Source: an uncultured Prevotella sp.
Lineage (GTDB): Bacteria > Bacteroidota > Bacteroidia > Bacteroidales > Bacteroidaceae
DNA: 64,000 nucleotides
Assembly: GCA_900554695.1 (NCBI GenBank)
Contig: USHV01000005.1
Coordinates: 1-64,000, forward strand
Reading direction: 5' to 3'
The notes beneath the pieces are model-generated. The model saw nothing but the letters and a program-made list of their open reading frames with translations, was not told where the DNA came from and did not search any database. This document shows, piece after piece, positions 9,385 to 17,649 of the stretch. Position 1 is the first letter of the stretch. The number at the start of each line of letters is the position of its first letter. The position numbers and the translations under genes are program-made.

Positions 9385-10491
9385 TCAATAAAGTACCGAA
9401 GAAAGGCAATCGACGGCTCTTTTGCGGTCTTCATCAAATATGGCTGCGACCCCTGACCAGTCTATTTGCTTCTTCATAAGGTCGGGGGTGTATCCGTTGA
9501 TGTCGTATATCAGGCGGTCGTCAAGGCCGAACTTCCCGAAGAGAGAGTGGAACCGCTCGAGTCCTCTCTTCCTGTTGCCGATGGCGATGAACGGTTTTTG
9601 GAATATCAACGAGAACACAGAGCCGTGGAAACTGTCGGTGAAGACATACGATGCACGGCTGAACGCCCGCAACCATTCCTCAGGCGAAGGCACCATTCTG
9701 GCGTCAGACGAGGCGTACCATTTATGGCTTCTGCGTCTCACCGTGAACGGTCTCACGCCCAAATCGGCAGCCATGCGGTCGATGATACTCCGTTTCTCGT
9801 CTGTCATATCGAGGATATAACAGAACAATCCGCCGTTGTCTGCCGCATCATCTGCGTGTGACGACACGCGCAGATAATCGTCCTTGCCGAGCAACATCGT
9901 CGGGTCGGGCATCTGTATGGGCGGTATGCTGCACCGCCATCCGTACACGTCGTTTATGAGACGGAGCGCACTTTTCTCCCTCACAGTGACGAGATCGAAA
10001 TCCTTTATATATCCGGCACACAGCTTCCTTTGCTCGTCCGTATATTCAGCCTCATCTATTCCGAATGATGCCGAGAACGCTATCTTACGTATCTTCTTGC
10101 CATAGAAGGCCTCATCTTTTATAAAGTCGAGATAGTAAGTGTATATGTCCGGATAGGCATAACGCAGGCGCCACACCTGGTCGGAGCCCACAACTACGGC
10201 GTCGAACCGTGAGAAATCGTATCTCAGGAAGTCTTTTTTGTTGTAAAAAGGAGCGGTGAGACTGATGTGTTCATTTATAAACTTGTGTACCTGTTTGCGT
10301 GAACCGGACTTTCCCGTTCCGAACATCCTGCTCAGAAACGACACGTCGTATCTTTTGAACAAGAGTATTTTCTTGAGATTTATCGTCTCAACCTCATGCC
10401 CCATCTGCCGCAGGAACGTCTGCAAGGCGTAGTTCTGGATTATTCCTCCATAGTTGATGTTGAACGGAAGGGTAAGTATTGCTATTCTCAT
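9385..10491 (-). CDS. Polysaccharide pyruvyl transferase family protein
   Basis: A 368-residue member of the polysaccharide pyruvyl transferase family (CsaB/WcaK-like, PF04230), which adds ketal pyruvate or related groups to surface sugars. MRIAILTLPFNINYGGIIQNY is the family N-terminus, so I place the start at 10491 although the open frame runs ten residues further upstream. Family motifs DAVVVGSDQVWR, KIAFSASFG, REKSA and YVFTDSFHGSVFSLIFQKPF appear in order. The upstream FrhB-like gene ends two bases before this start, a pairing often found in glycan clusters. Confidence 0.88.
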   Translation of the reverse strand: MRIAILTLPFNINYGGIIQNYALQTFLRQMGHEVETINLKKILLFKRYDVSFLSRMFGTGKSGSRKQVHKFINEHISLTAPFYNKKDFLRYDFSRFDAVVVGSDQVWRLRYAYPDIYTYYLDFIKDEAFYGKKIRKIAFSASFGIDEAEYTDEQRKLCAGYIKDFDLVTVREKSALRLINDVYGWRCSIPPIQMPDPTMLLGKDDYLRVSSHADDAADNGGLFCYILDMTDEKRSIIDRMAADLGVRPFTVRRRSHKWYASSDARMVPSPEEWLRAFSRASYVFTDSFHGSVFSLIFQKPFIAIGNRKRGLERFHSLFGKFGLDDRLIYDINGYTPDLMKKQIDWSGVAAIFDEDRKRAVDCLSSVLY

Positions 10492-10492
10492 A

Positions 10493-11635
10493 TCATTTGT
10501 TTCTATTTTTCCACACAGCAATCTTGGTTGTCAGTCTTTCCATAAGGCCGCTCTTTACAGGGAATGATGAGCCGGAGGCGGAACCGTTGAGCTTTCTGAA
10601 AAAATCCGCACGGGCATCACCGACAGGCAGATGTTCGGCAAAGCCTTTGTTGGTTCCGATGCACTCTTCGTATCCGGTCTCCACGCAATCGAGGCTTTCT
10701 GACAACGAGTCGAACACCGAAGCGCCCTTCTCTGTGTTGATAAGTACGAGGCTGACACCTTTATCATCATTGTACTCGGGCAGCACATTGTTTATGTTCC
10801 AATAGTCGGCTATGACTATATCACTGCCTGAACGGCCGTTCTTGCACTTACATTCATAACACGAAGGCCGCAAATACAGGTTGCGGATAAAGCCTCTGAA
10901 ATAAGGATCTTTCTTATGACTGCGCTCATAAACCATGCCGTTGGCAAACTCAATCGTGACATTATAACCGGCCCATCCGCTCTTCTTATCACGGAAATTG
11001 ATGCGTCTTATCGCGTCGCAACGGTATTCTTTCTTCTTACAATCGAGATATCTCTGCCACACTTTTGAGCTCGGGACACCGTGACAGAGTATCTCTACGG
11101 TCAGGAGATTGGGATATTGCTTTCTCAAAAAGCCGTGCAATCCGGCTATCTGACACGGTGTTCCTGAGAAGAGTACCTCCCTACCGCTTTGCAGAAAGCT
11201 CTTCACCTGGGCATAAGACTGTTCCATGCGGCTTTGCAGATACTTTGAACCGCGGAACGAAGAAAGTCCCGCAAGGTCTTCAGTATATGTATGAACAGTG
11301 TTCCAAACGTCGTCGAACGTCACGCCGAACACGACTCCACCGCGTCTTATCACTTCGCCGGCGATGGCAGAGAACACACCTCCCGACGAGCTGTCGGCCC
11401 TCACTCCTTCGTCACTGTTCTTTGAAGCATACACCTTGAGCGGCCGTTTCGCGTCGCCGGAATTGATTATCGGGCACACACGCTCGCACAATCCACACCC
11501 TATACACGCATCCTTATCCACCGACGGATAGGCAAACCCTTCATCGTCGGACAGCATCTTTATGCACTGTTTGGGGCATATCTGCGCGCATGCAGAGCAA
11601 CCGCAGCAGTCTTTTTTGTCTTTTATATCTATCAT
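10493..11635 (-). CDS. Coenzyme F420 hydrogenase/dehydrogenase beta-subunit family Fe-S protein
   Basis: A 380-residue protein with two N-terminal 4Fe-4S motifs, CCGCSACAQICP (Cys 10-20) and CIGCGLCERVCP (Cys 44-54), followed by an FrhB-type N domain (GVRADSSSGGVFSAIA, GVTFDD) and C domain (VLFSGTPCQIAGLHGFL, ILCHGVPSS, CKCKNGRSGSDIVIADYW). F420 itself is not expected here. In Bacteroidetes glycan clusters this family accompanies pyruvyl-transferase-like genes, and a flavin-dependent redox step on a sugar is plausible. No reaction can be assigned from sequence alone. Confidence 0.85.
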   Translation of the reverse strand: MIDIKDKKDCCGCSACAQICPKQCIKMLSDDEGFAYPSVDKDACIGCGLCERVCPIINSGDAKRPLKVYASKNSDEGVRADSSSGGVFSAIAGEVIRRGGVVFGVTFDDVWNTVHTYTEDLAGLSSFRGSKYLQSRMEQSYAQVKSFLQSGREVLFSGTPCQIAGLHGFLRKQYPNLLTVEILCHGVPSSKVWQRYLDCKKKEYRCDAIRRINFRDKKSGWAGYNVTIEFANGMVYERSHKKDPYFRGFIRNLYLRPSCYECKCKNGRSGSDIVIADYWNINNVLPEYNDDKGVSLVLINTEKGASVFDSLSESLDCVETGYEECIGTNKGFAEHLPVGDARADFFRKLNGSASGSSFPVKSGLMERLTTKIAVWKNRNK

Positions 11636-11668
11636 AACGGATGATGTATGGTGACAGGACTATCGGTT

Positions 11669-12664
11669 TCAGATCTCAATGCTTGCAAAAGGAATGTCGT
11701 GAACCTTCGCCGCATAAACCGGAAACTCGCTCGGATACATATAGGATGTGCCTATTCTGTATATCTTCCGAGCCTCACTAAGGACATAAAAATCAAGAAA
11801 CGACTTCAGATATATCTCGTATTTATCGCTTGATATATTGTTTTTGCCGCCGTCCATGTGGACAAGTGTTCCCGGAATGATGTGTACACCGTCTATCTGC
11901 GACGCCCTTTTAAGGAACGTAACGCTGTCTGAAGTGACCAGCAATGCCCTGTCACCGTTTTCGGTCTTCAGCTTACGGAGCGCGTCAAGACATTTCTCTA
12001 TGAGTTGTTCAGCCTTATCCTTGTCGTTGATTGCCTTGAAATGATATTCCTTGAAATCGCCGAGAAGATTCTGAAAACGGAATACCGCGGCATAATAATC
12101 GTCGCCAAGTCCGGCCTTTATGGACTTTATGCGCTCCTCAAGCACGGGTCCCGGCTTGAACAATTCGCGGAAAAGCCCGCCCCAAGTCATACATTCAGCT
12201 GTGTCATTCTCCGAAGCGAACGCCTCGTTTATCCTATCCAGACAATCCCTGTTGGAATAGAAATGAACCTGTTTATCGGTTTTCAGGTTCAGGAGTCGCC
12301 GTGCAAGATACTCCTTGCGCATATAAAGCACCCTGCAATATTCAGGATTATCCGTATATTCACCATCCTTCAAGGTCCAGTCATAAGCCGCAGGCGACAG
12401 ATAATCTTCCAATCGGAACGGATAAGTATATTTTATTCTGAACGGCAGCCCGCGGTGTCTGCAATATGCGTATAGGGTTATTATTCCCTTGAAACGGTCG
12501 CACATGCCTCCATGCTTCGCCGATCCGTCAACCATGGCAACATAAACCGGACGTCCGGCCGCAGGCTTTCCGAGCGCCTTCGACCTTGACGCGATCTTCC
12601 TGACAAAGACATATTCCTTCAAGATATGTTTCAACTCAATGAGTCTGTATTTGCATGATGCCAT
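11669..12664 (-). CDS. Fucosyltransferase-like (NodZ/O-FucT fold) glycosyltransferase
   Basis: A 331-residue protein whose block HGGMCDRFKGIITLYAYCRHRG resembles the N-terminal signature of NodZ/POFUT-like GT-B fucosyltransferases. The later block ALLVTSDSVTFLKRA and the segment FLDFYVLSEARKIY match the GDP-binding and C-terminal patterns of that superfamily. No signal peptide is visible. A GDP-mannose-forming manC lies at 27676 and GDP-fucose is made from GDP-mannose, but no gmd/fcl genes are in the window. The fold call is fair; sugar specificity is inference. Confidence 0.6.
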   Translation of the reverse strand: MASCKYRLIELKHILKEYVFVRKIASRSKALGKPAAGRPVYVAMVDGSAKHGGMCDRFKGIITLYAYCRHRGLPFRIKYTYPFRLEDYLSPAAYDWTLKDGEYTDNPEYCRVLYMRKEYLARRLLNLKTDKQVHFYSNRDCLDRINEAFASENDTAECMTWGGLFRELFKPGPVLEERIKSIKAGLGDDYYAAVFRFQNLLGDFKEYHFKAINDKDKAEQLIEKCLDALRKLKTENGDRALLVTSDSVTFLKRASQIDGVHIIPGTLVHMDGGKNNISSDKYEIYLKSFLDFYVLSEARKIYRIGTSYMYPSEFPVYAAKVHDIPFASIEI

Positions 12665-12719
12665 ACTGATTGTTTATAAATATACGACGATAAGCATGAA
12701 TCCTCATGAAGAAAAGGAC

Positions 12720-13592
12720 TCATTCCTTTATATCATTCAAATCATATTGCCTGAAATATCCGAAATTCCGGGTACCGTTCACACGTGCCCTGCCACGCGC
12801 ACGCTTCGCCATGAACTCCTCCTTAGACTTCACCGCATAATGGTTTATGCGTATGACATCCTGTTGCGGCGTACGGTCGCCGAAGCTTTTGGTAAGCGGT
12901 ACGCCATGCGAATCGGCCGAACGGCCCGACATACGTGCCGCCTCGTGACAACCGATCATGGTGCATACACGCCGTGGATCGGCTATGCTCTTGACATGGG
13001 TGTTCAGTCTGTTGTCGGGAAGAGAATGACATCTGAACCGCTCCATCACTCCACCCGGCTCGCGTTTCTCCGCTCCACCGCTGCCATAGACCAGCCAATT
13101 GATCTCAACCGACGAGAATTTCTCCATGCGATGCAGGAAATCAGGAATGGTGGCATCCTTTACCGGCACGATGAACTCGTCAAGATCTATCACCGCTATC
13201 CAGCGCGCCTCGGTCCTGTGAGTCTCGAAACAATGATCGTATGCAGCGAGCTGACGTTTGCGTCCGGGCCAATAAAGATAATCGACAAGTCCCGACTTTA
13301 TATAAGGTTCGAGCACTTCTCTGGTGCAATCGGTGCTTTCGTTGTCGTAGATATAAAACTTCTCGACACCCATCTTGTGATGCCATTCAATCCATTCCTT
13401 GAAATAAGTCCCCTCGTTCTTGGCTATCGCGCACACGGCGAGGTAATATTTTGGAGCGGTGTGGTCGTGTCTCAATCTGTATTGAAGCCTGATGATGTTC
13501 AGTATTCCATAACGCAGGAGGCCACGCCATCTGTTGCGTGCCATCTTGCACGGTATCACTCCGGCAATAATTTCGGCAAGTGCTTTCTTCAT
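12720..13592 (-). CDS. Glycosyltransferase family 92 protein
   Basis: A 290-residue protein of the GT92 (DUF23-like) type. AVCAIAKNEGTYFKEWIEWHH opens the catalytic domain, FYIYDNESTD marks the nucleotide-binding strand, and DLDEF is the DxD metal site. INHYAVKSKEEF near the C-terminus is also typical of the family. A hydrophobic N-terminus is short and not convincingly a signal. It sits between the fucosyltransferase-like gene and the Stealth gene, with spacings of 40-60 bases on both sides. Confidence 0.85.
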   Translation of the reverse strand: MKKALAEIIAGVIPCKMARNRWRGLLRYGILNIIRLQYRLRHDHTAPKYYLAVCAIAKNEGTYFKEWIEWHHKMGVEKFYIYDNESTDCTREVLEPYIKSGLVDYLYWPGRKRQLAAYDHCFETHRTEARWIAVIDLDEFIVPVKDATIPDFLHRMEKFSSVEINWLVYGSGGAEKREPGGVMERFRCHSLPDNRLNTHVKSIADPRRVCTMIGCHEAARMSGRSADSHGVPLTKSFGDRTPQQDVIRINHYAVKSKEEFMAKRARGRARVNGTRNFGYFRQYDLNDIKE

Positions 13593-13633
13593 TTTCTCAT
13601 CAATTTAGACGTAAACATCAGGTTATGTCACCG

Positions 13634-14626
13634 TTATAACTCGAAGCTTGACTTCTCGGGAAGTATGCTCTCAAAGGCGTTGCGGATGTTTTCCATCACC
13701 TGTTCGTAATTGCGGATGTGCACATTATCGTTCAGACATATCAATGAATACGACTGATTGTATATCGCACGCACTGCCTGCTTGGGTCTGATCATAAGCG
13801 GGAACATCTTCGTATCGCTGTATGTGTTGTACGGTTCGAAGTTTCCGCGACATATCTGCCACGTGCGGAACAGCTCGGGAGTGAGGTCGTTAAGGGCGCG
13901 GAACCTGTTGACAGACGTCTCGGTGAGTTCCTTTCCGGCCACGGCCCACACCTCTTCGAACGTGCTTTTCAGATAAGGCTGGGCATTGTGCGGCGTGCGC
14001 AGAGTGATGAACTTGCCATAAGGTCTCAATATATAGTTCCACCTCGCTCTGGCGCCATAGCTCTTGTCGAACCACTTGTCGTGGTCGCGCCTCATCACTT
14101 CCTTCTTGTCGAAATGACGGTTTATTATCCTTAAATTGTTCTTTATCCTCTTATACCACTGCGACCACGACGGATTATAAAGGAACGTAGCAATGTCGCA
14201 CGGCAGTCCGTTCCTGAAGAAGCGGTCTGTCTTCACGTTGTTTATAATATAAAAGTCATCATTGAAATAGACAAAATGCTCTGCCAGACCTGGTATTTTA
14301 TGAATATATCGCTCTATCACCACGGAATTATAGGTAGGCAGAAACTGCTCGGGGATGTAATCCTTATGGTGCACAAGGTTCAGCTTGGGATTATTCTCGT
14401 CGAGCCATTCCGGCTTCTGTCCACTGGTCACAAAATGTATCTTACGAACCCACGGCGCAAACTTCTCCACCCCACGGAACCAGTATTTCAGAAAACCGTA
14501 GTCGCGGAAGCGTGCTTCCGACACACCGTTCTTGGTGTTTTCCTTCTTACCGGAATACTTTGCAAAATCCATTTGCCACTGCGGGTCGTCCATATCAACC
14601 CATGTAATCACAAAATCTATATCCAT
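13634..14626 (-). CDS. Stealth family polysaccharide phosphotransferase
   Basis: A 330-residue Stealth protein, a family of hexose-1-phosphate transferases that build phosphodiester-linked capsule or glycan. Conserved region 1 is MDIDFVITWVDMDDPQW at the N-terminus. Region 2 runs from RFRDYGFLKYWFRGVEKFAPWV through IHFVTSGQ to EHFVYFNDDFYI. Region 3 (LRPYGKFITLRTPHNAQPYL) and the late aromatic block follow. This suggests the product of the cluster contains sugar-phosphate links, which is inference from the family. Confidence 0.9.
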   Translation of the reverse strand: MDIDFVITWVDMDDPQWQMDFAKYSGKKENTKNGVSEARFRDYGFLKYWFRGVEKFAPWVRKIHFVTSGQKPEWLDENNPKLNLVHHKDYIPEQFLPTYNSVVIERYIHKIPGLAEHFVYFNDDFYIINNVKTDRFFRNGLPCDIATFLYNPSWSQWYKRIKNNLRIINRHFDKKEVMRRDHDKWFDKSYGARARWNYILRPYGKFITLRTPHNAQPYLKSTFEEVWAVAGKELTETSVNRFRALNDLTPELFRTWQICRGNFEPYNTYSDTKMFPLMIRPKQAVRAIYNQSYSLICLNDNVHIRNYEQVMENIRNAFESILPEKSSFEL

Positions 14627-14668
14627 GATACAATAGAATTCCTAATTATATTTTACTCTTGGTTATCT

Positions 14669-15547
14669 TCATACCTCCTGCTTTCTCGCATGTTTGAAAC
14701 GCCGGTGCGTCCACAAATACAGTTCCGGCTGTCTCCGTATGGCCTCCTCGAGCATACGGAAATATATGGCTGTCAGTTCAAAGTCAGGCAATGACTTGGG
14801 ATCTTCGTGCATCCGCACATACTCAGCTTCATAAAAACCTCTTCTCACTCGCCTTACATTAAGAAACCATGCCTCAAATCCGTAATGCTTGGCTATCTTT
14901 TCCGTTCCTACCAAAACAGGCACTTCATGATTAAGGAAATGCAGGAAATAACGTGAGTCACGTTTCCGCGGCGACTGGTCGGCAATGAATCCGACAACAC
15001 AGGTGCTGCCAGCCTTGGCCTGCTCGTTTATATAACGCGCGGTCTTGCGCATCTCCACGCACATAGCACCCATCCGTTCGCGGTTGCGCATCATCAGACG
15101 GTCCATGCTCTCATTACGCAGTTTGTGATATATTTCAGCCGAAGTAGTGCCTTTCTCAAAATACAAAGGCATAGAAGAACACCACTCCCAGTTGCCGAAA
15201 TGTCCCATATAAAGAGCCACAGACTTTCCTTCGCGCTGTACGGCGTTGAATGTTTCCATATTGGTGAACTTCATCCGCCGTCCCATCTCTTCACGTGAGA
15301 TGGTTGTCATCTTGCACGTTTCGAGCAGATTATCCGCAAAGAAACGGTAGAACTTCTTCTCGATATCAATTATCTCACACGAGCTTTTCTCCGGGAAAGA
15401 CTCCATGAGATTCTTACGGACAATCGCCCGCCTGTACCTGAATATGTAATATATCAGAACATACAACACGTCTGATATGACATACATCTCCCGGAAAGGG
15501 ATATACGACAACAACTTCAAGAAAAAATACAGCAGATGATATGTCAT
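14669..15547 (-). CDS. LpxL/HtrB family lipid A acyltransferase
   Basis: A 292-residue inner-membrane acyltransferase of the LpxL/HtrB family, which adds secondary acyl chains to lipid A. A hydrophobic N-terminal anchor (residues 1-35) precedes the catalytic HFGNWE motif (HX4E pattern) in YMGHFGNWEW near residue 120. GFIADQSPRK near residue 185 is the second family block. It is the first gene of the minus-strand glycan cluster, which supports a link between this cluster and LPS rather than a free polysaccharide. The acyl donor cannot be told. Confidence 0.88.
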   Translation of the reverse strand: MTYHLLYFFLKLLSYIPFREMYVISDVLYVLIYYIFRYRRAIVRKNLMESFPEKSSCEIIDIEKKFYRFFADNLLETCKMTTISREEMGRRMKFTNMETFNAVQREGKSVALYMGHFGNWEWCSSMPLYFEKGTTSAEIYHKLRNESMDRLMMRNRERMGAMCVEMRKTARYINEQAKAGSTCVVGFIADQSPRKRDSRYFLHFLNHEVPVLVGTEKIAKHYGFEAWFLNVRRVRRGFYEAEYVRMHEDPKSLPDFELTAIYFRMLEEAIRRQPELYLWTHRRFKHARKQEV

Positions 15548-16094
15548 ATTTTCCTAAACGTTTTTTTAATACACACCCAATTATTCCACCTACCGTCTGT
15601 CACAACGGAATGAAATGCCATGTACAGGCAAACAGACCATTTGGTGCACTATCATAAAATAGTCACCACGTCACACAATGCCTGTCCTACCTCATATAAC
15701 GCCGGATGCACCACACGCCAGTCTCCAAACTGCCACGCACTGATATGCCATCCGCAAACACACGATACGTGCTTCCGAATTTCCGACAAACTGAGGTTAT
15801 ATTAAGAATATGTTGCAAAAATAATCTAAAATTCCCATTTTCCGCTTATTTCACACATTAAATGTAATATAAATATGATTTAACATTTAATCTTTCTGAC
15901 ATTACAGTGATATTTCCGGTCCTGCACATACATTACGAACATCATGCGTCCATTTGCCCGTTATAATAAGAAATATCATAAAAACAGTTTCTTCTATGCC
16001 ATACTTCAAGAACATCTACATTAAAAGAATTTATCCAAATAGCGTCAGAAAGAACGATTAAAACAAACCGGCATACAACCATATACACAAAATA
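15548..16094. other. Gene-free A/T-rich region before the mobile element
   Basis: About 550 bases with no supported gene, RNA or clear repeat. It lies upstream of the glycan cluster and should contain its minus-strand promoter, but I found no TAnnTTTG motif with good spacing. Confidence 0.5.
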
Positions 16095-16135
16095 AAAGAC
16101 GGCCGAACATTGGAAACCAATACTCAGCCGTCTTT
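16095..16135 (-). terminator. Orphaned terminator of tRNA-Leu, outside the element
   Basis: Arms AAAGACGGC (16095-16103) and GCCGTCTTT (16127-16135) with an inner ATTGG/CCAAT pair. Read on the minus strand it is followed by TTTTATTTT. It lies just outside the left attachment repeat, so before integration it would have followed the tRNA-Leu gene directly. The insertion has moved it about 11 kb from the tRNA. Confidence 0.7.
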
Positions 16136-16137
16136 CT

Positions 16138-16151
16138 GTACCCAGACCCGG
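16138..16151 (+). repeat. Left attachment repeat
   Basis: GTACCCAGACCCGG, identical to the tRNA-Leu 3' end at 27182-27195. It marks the left junction of the mobile element. Confidence 0.85.
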
Positions 16152-16253
16152 TACAAGGCATAGAAATCATAGGAAAATAAAAGAATTTATCTTCCTTATT
16201 ATCAAGTATTTGCATCTTTCTTATTTTCTCTATTTTTGCCATATTTTGCCCAT

Positions 16254-16281
16254 TTTTCGTCATTAAGTACACTTTTAGTAC
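16254..16281 (+). repeat. Subterminal 28 bp direct repeat, left copy
   Basis: Matches 27102-27129 in the same orientation at 26 of 28 positions. The core AAGTACACTTTTAGTAC contains GTAC twice. Its position near both element ends suggests an arm-type integrase or excisionase binding site. Confidence 0.7.
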
Positions 16282-16283
16282 AC

Positions 16284-16313
16284 TTTGAAATTCCATTTTC
16301 TTTTGTACCTTTG
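16284..16313 (+). promoter_or_regulatory. Promoter of the integrase genes
   Basis: TTTG at 16284-16287 and TACCTTTG at 16306-16313, spacer 18, close to the Bacteroidota consensus. It directly follows the left subterminal repeat, so integrase binding there could repress transcription (inference). Confidence 0.6.
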
Positions 16314-16395
16314 CAATATCGAAAACAAAAGAAAATCAATTATTTAGCGTAATCACCCGGTTACGGTATCTAAATCGGGATAAAACCTCTAAACA

Positions 16396-16758
16396 ATGGC
16401 AAAGTTAGAAAATAAAACGAAAGAAAACCCTAAATTGGAGCAAAACAGGCTGTCGGACGGCAGAATTAGTTTGTATCTGGAGTATTATTTGGGTAGAGAG
16501 GAAAAGCCCGTATTGGATGAAAACGGTAATCAGGTGTATTATGAAAGCGGTAAGATGCGGGGAAAGCCGAAGTTCGCTATCAAGCATCACAGGCGAAAAG
16601 AGAACCTCAGCCTGTATCTGATAGAGAAGCCACGTACCCCTGCGGAACGCCAGCAGAACAAGGAAACACTGGAGCTTGCTGTAAAAATACGTGCCGAACG
16701 TGAACAGGAGTTTAAGGAAAGTATGTTGGGCTATCGCCTGAAAAAGACCGGAACGTGA
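16396..16758 (+). CDS. Tyrosine integrase, N-terminal arm-binding part (split gene)
   Basis: A 120-residue protein matching the N-terminal arm-DNA-binding domain of Bacteroidetes tyrosine integrases: an RLSDGRISLYLEYYLGRE block, then KHHRRKENLSLYLIEKPRTP and a charged helix (ELAVKIRAEREQEF). In relatives this is continuous with the SAM-like and catalytic domains in one protein of about 400 residues. Here it ends in TGA, overlapping the GTG start of the next frame (GTGA, 16755-16758). The A-rich stretch CTGAAAAAG just before the stop could permit a -1 shift. It may be a real two-protein integrase, a frameshifted product, or a mutation. Confidence 0.8.
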   Translation: MAKLENKTKENPKLEQNRLSDGRISLYLEYYLGREEKPVLDENGNQVYYESGKMRGKPKFAIKHHRRKENLSLYLIEKPRTPAERQQNKETLELAVKIRAEREQEFKESMLGYRLKKTGT

Positions 16759-17624
16759 ATTTCTTGGATTATTTTCAAGCCTATATCAATGACTATACCA
16801 AGAAAGACATTCGGATGGTGCAAATCGCCCTAAGCCGTTTCAAGGACTTTTTGAAGGAGCATTACCCGATGCACGAGTTCGGCATCAAGCCGGAACTTAT
16901 CACGAAGGACATGATGGAACAGTTCGTAGCTTATCTGCAATCCCGTAGCGTGGGCGAAGGGGCTAAAAGCATCTTCCAGCGTTTCAAGAAGGTTATCCAC
17001 TATGCGATTGACCACGATGTGATGCTGAAAGACCCCTGCAAAGGCGTTACCTGCAAGGCGGATAGCCAGATACTACGCAAGGACGTGCTTTCGCCGGAAG
17101 AAATCCAGCGGTTGATTGCGTGCCATTATGACAACGAGAACCCCAACGTAAGGCGTGCGTTTATCTTTTGCCTGTATTGTGGCTTGCGCTTCTGTGATGT
17201 GAAAGACCTTACCTATAAGAATATCGACTACGCTAATAAGCTGCTAAAATTTGAGCAGAACAAGACCAAAGGTCATTCCGCCAGTAGCGGTGTGGTCATT
17301 CCGCTCAATGACGGTCTTCTTTCGCTTGTGGGAGAACCGCCGGCAGACGGTAACAAAGACGCTCTCATCTTCAACCTGCCTTCGTATGAAAGTTGCTGCA
17401 AATCCGTCAAGCGTTGGGTGAAAAGAGCCGGGATAGATAAGCACATAAGCTGGCATTGCGCCCGTCACTCATTCGCCGTGAATATCCTCAACAATGGGGC
17501 GAACATCAAGACGGTTGCCAGCCTGCTCGGGCATAGCGGACTGAAACATACGGAGAAATACACCCGTGCGGTGGATAAATTGAAAGAGGAGGCGATAAAC
17601 AGCCTGCCGGAATTAAAGTTTTAA
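16755..17624 (+). CDS. Tyrosine integrase, core-binding and catalytic part
   Basis: A 289-residue protein with a SAM-like core-binding domain (NFLDYFQAYINDYTKKD onwards) and the full tyrosine recombinase catalytic set: Arg in YCGLRFCDVKDL, HCARHSF (HxxR), the GH in LLGHSGLKHTEKYTRAV and the nucleophile Tyr in the same block. It starts with GTG, four bases overlapping the previous gene, in the -1 frame relative to it. The catalytic residues are intact, so recombination may still work if the arm-binding domain is supplied by coupling or frameshifting. Confidence 0.88.
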   Translation: MNFLDYFQAYINDYTKKDIRMVQIALSRFKDFLKEHYPMHEFGIKPELITKDMMEQFVAYLQSRSVGEGAKSIFQRFKKVIHYAIDHDVMLKDPCKGVTCKADSQILRKDVLSPEEIQRLIACHYDNENPNVRRAFIFCLYCGLRFCDVKDLTYKNIDYANKLLKFEQNKTKGHSASSGVVIPLNDGLLSLVGEPPADGNKDALIFNLPSYESCCKSVKRWVKRAGIDKHISWHCARHSFAVNILNNGANIKTVASLLGHSGLKHTEKYTRAVDKLKEEAINSLPELKF

Positions 17625-17636
17625 CCATAAAAGACT

Positions 17637-17644
17637 TACCTTTG
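17637..17644 (+). promoter_or_regulatory. -7 promoter motif just before the YhcG-like gene
   Basis: TACCTTTG lies only 5 bases before the ATG at 17650. If it is used, the transcript would start at or next to the start codon and be nearly leaderless. No TTTG box is seen at the expected distance. Confidence 0.4.
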
Positions 17645-17649
17645 CAATT

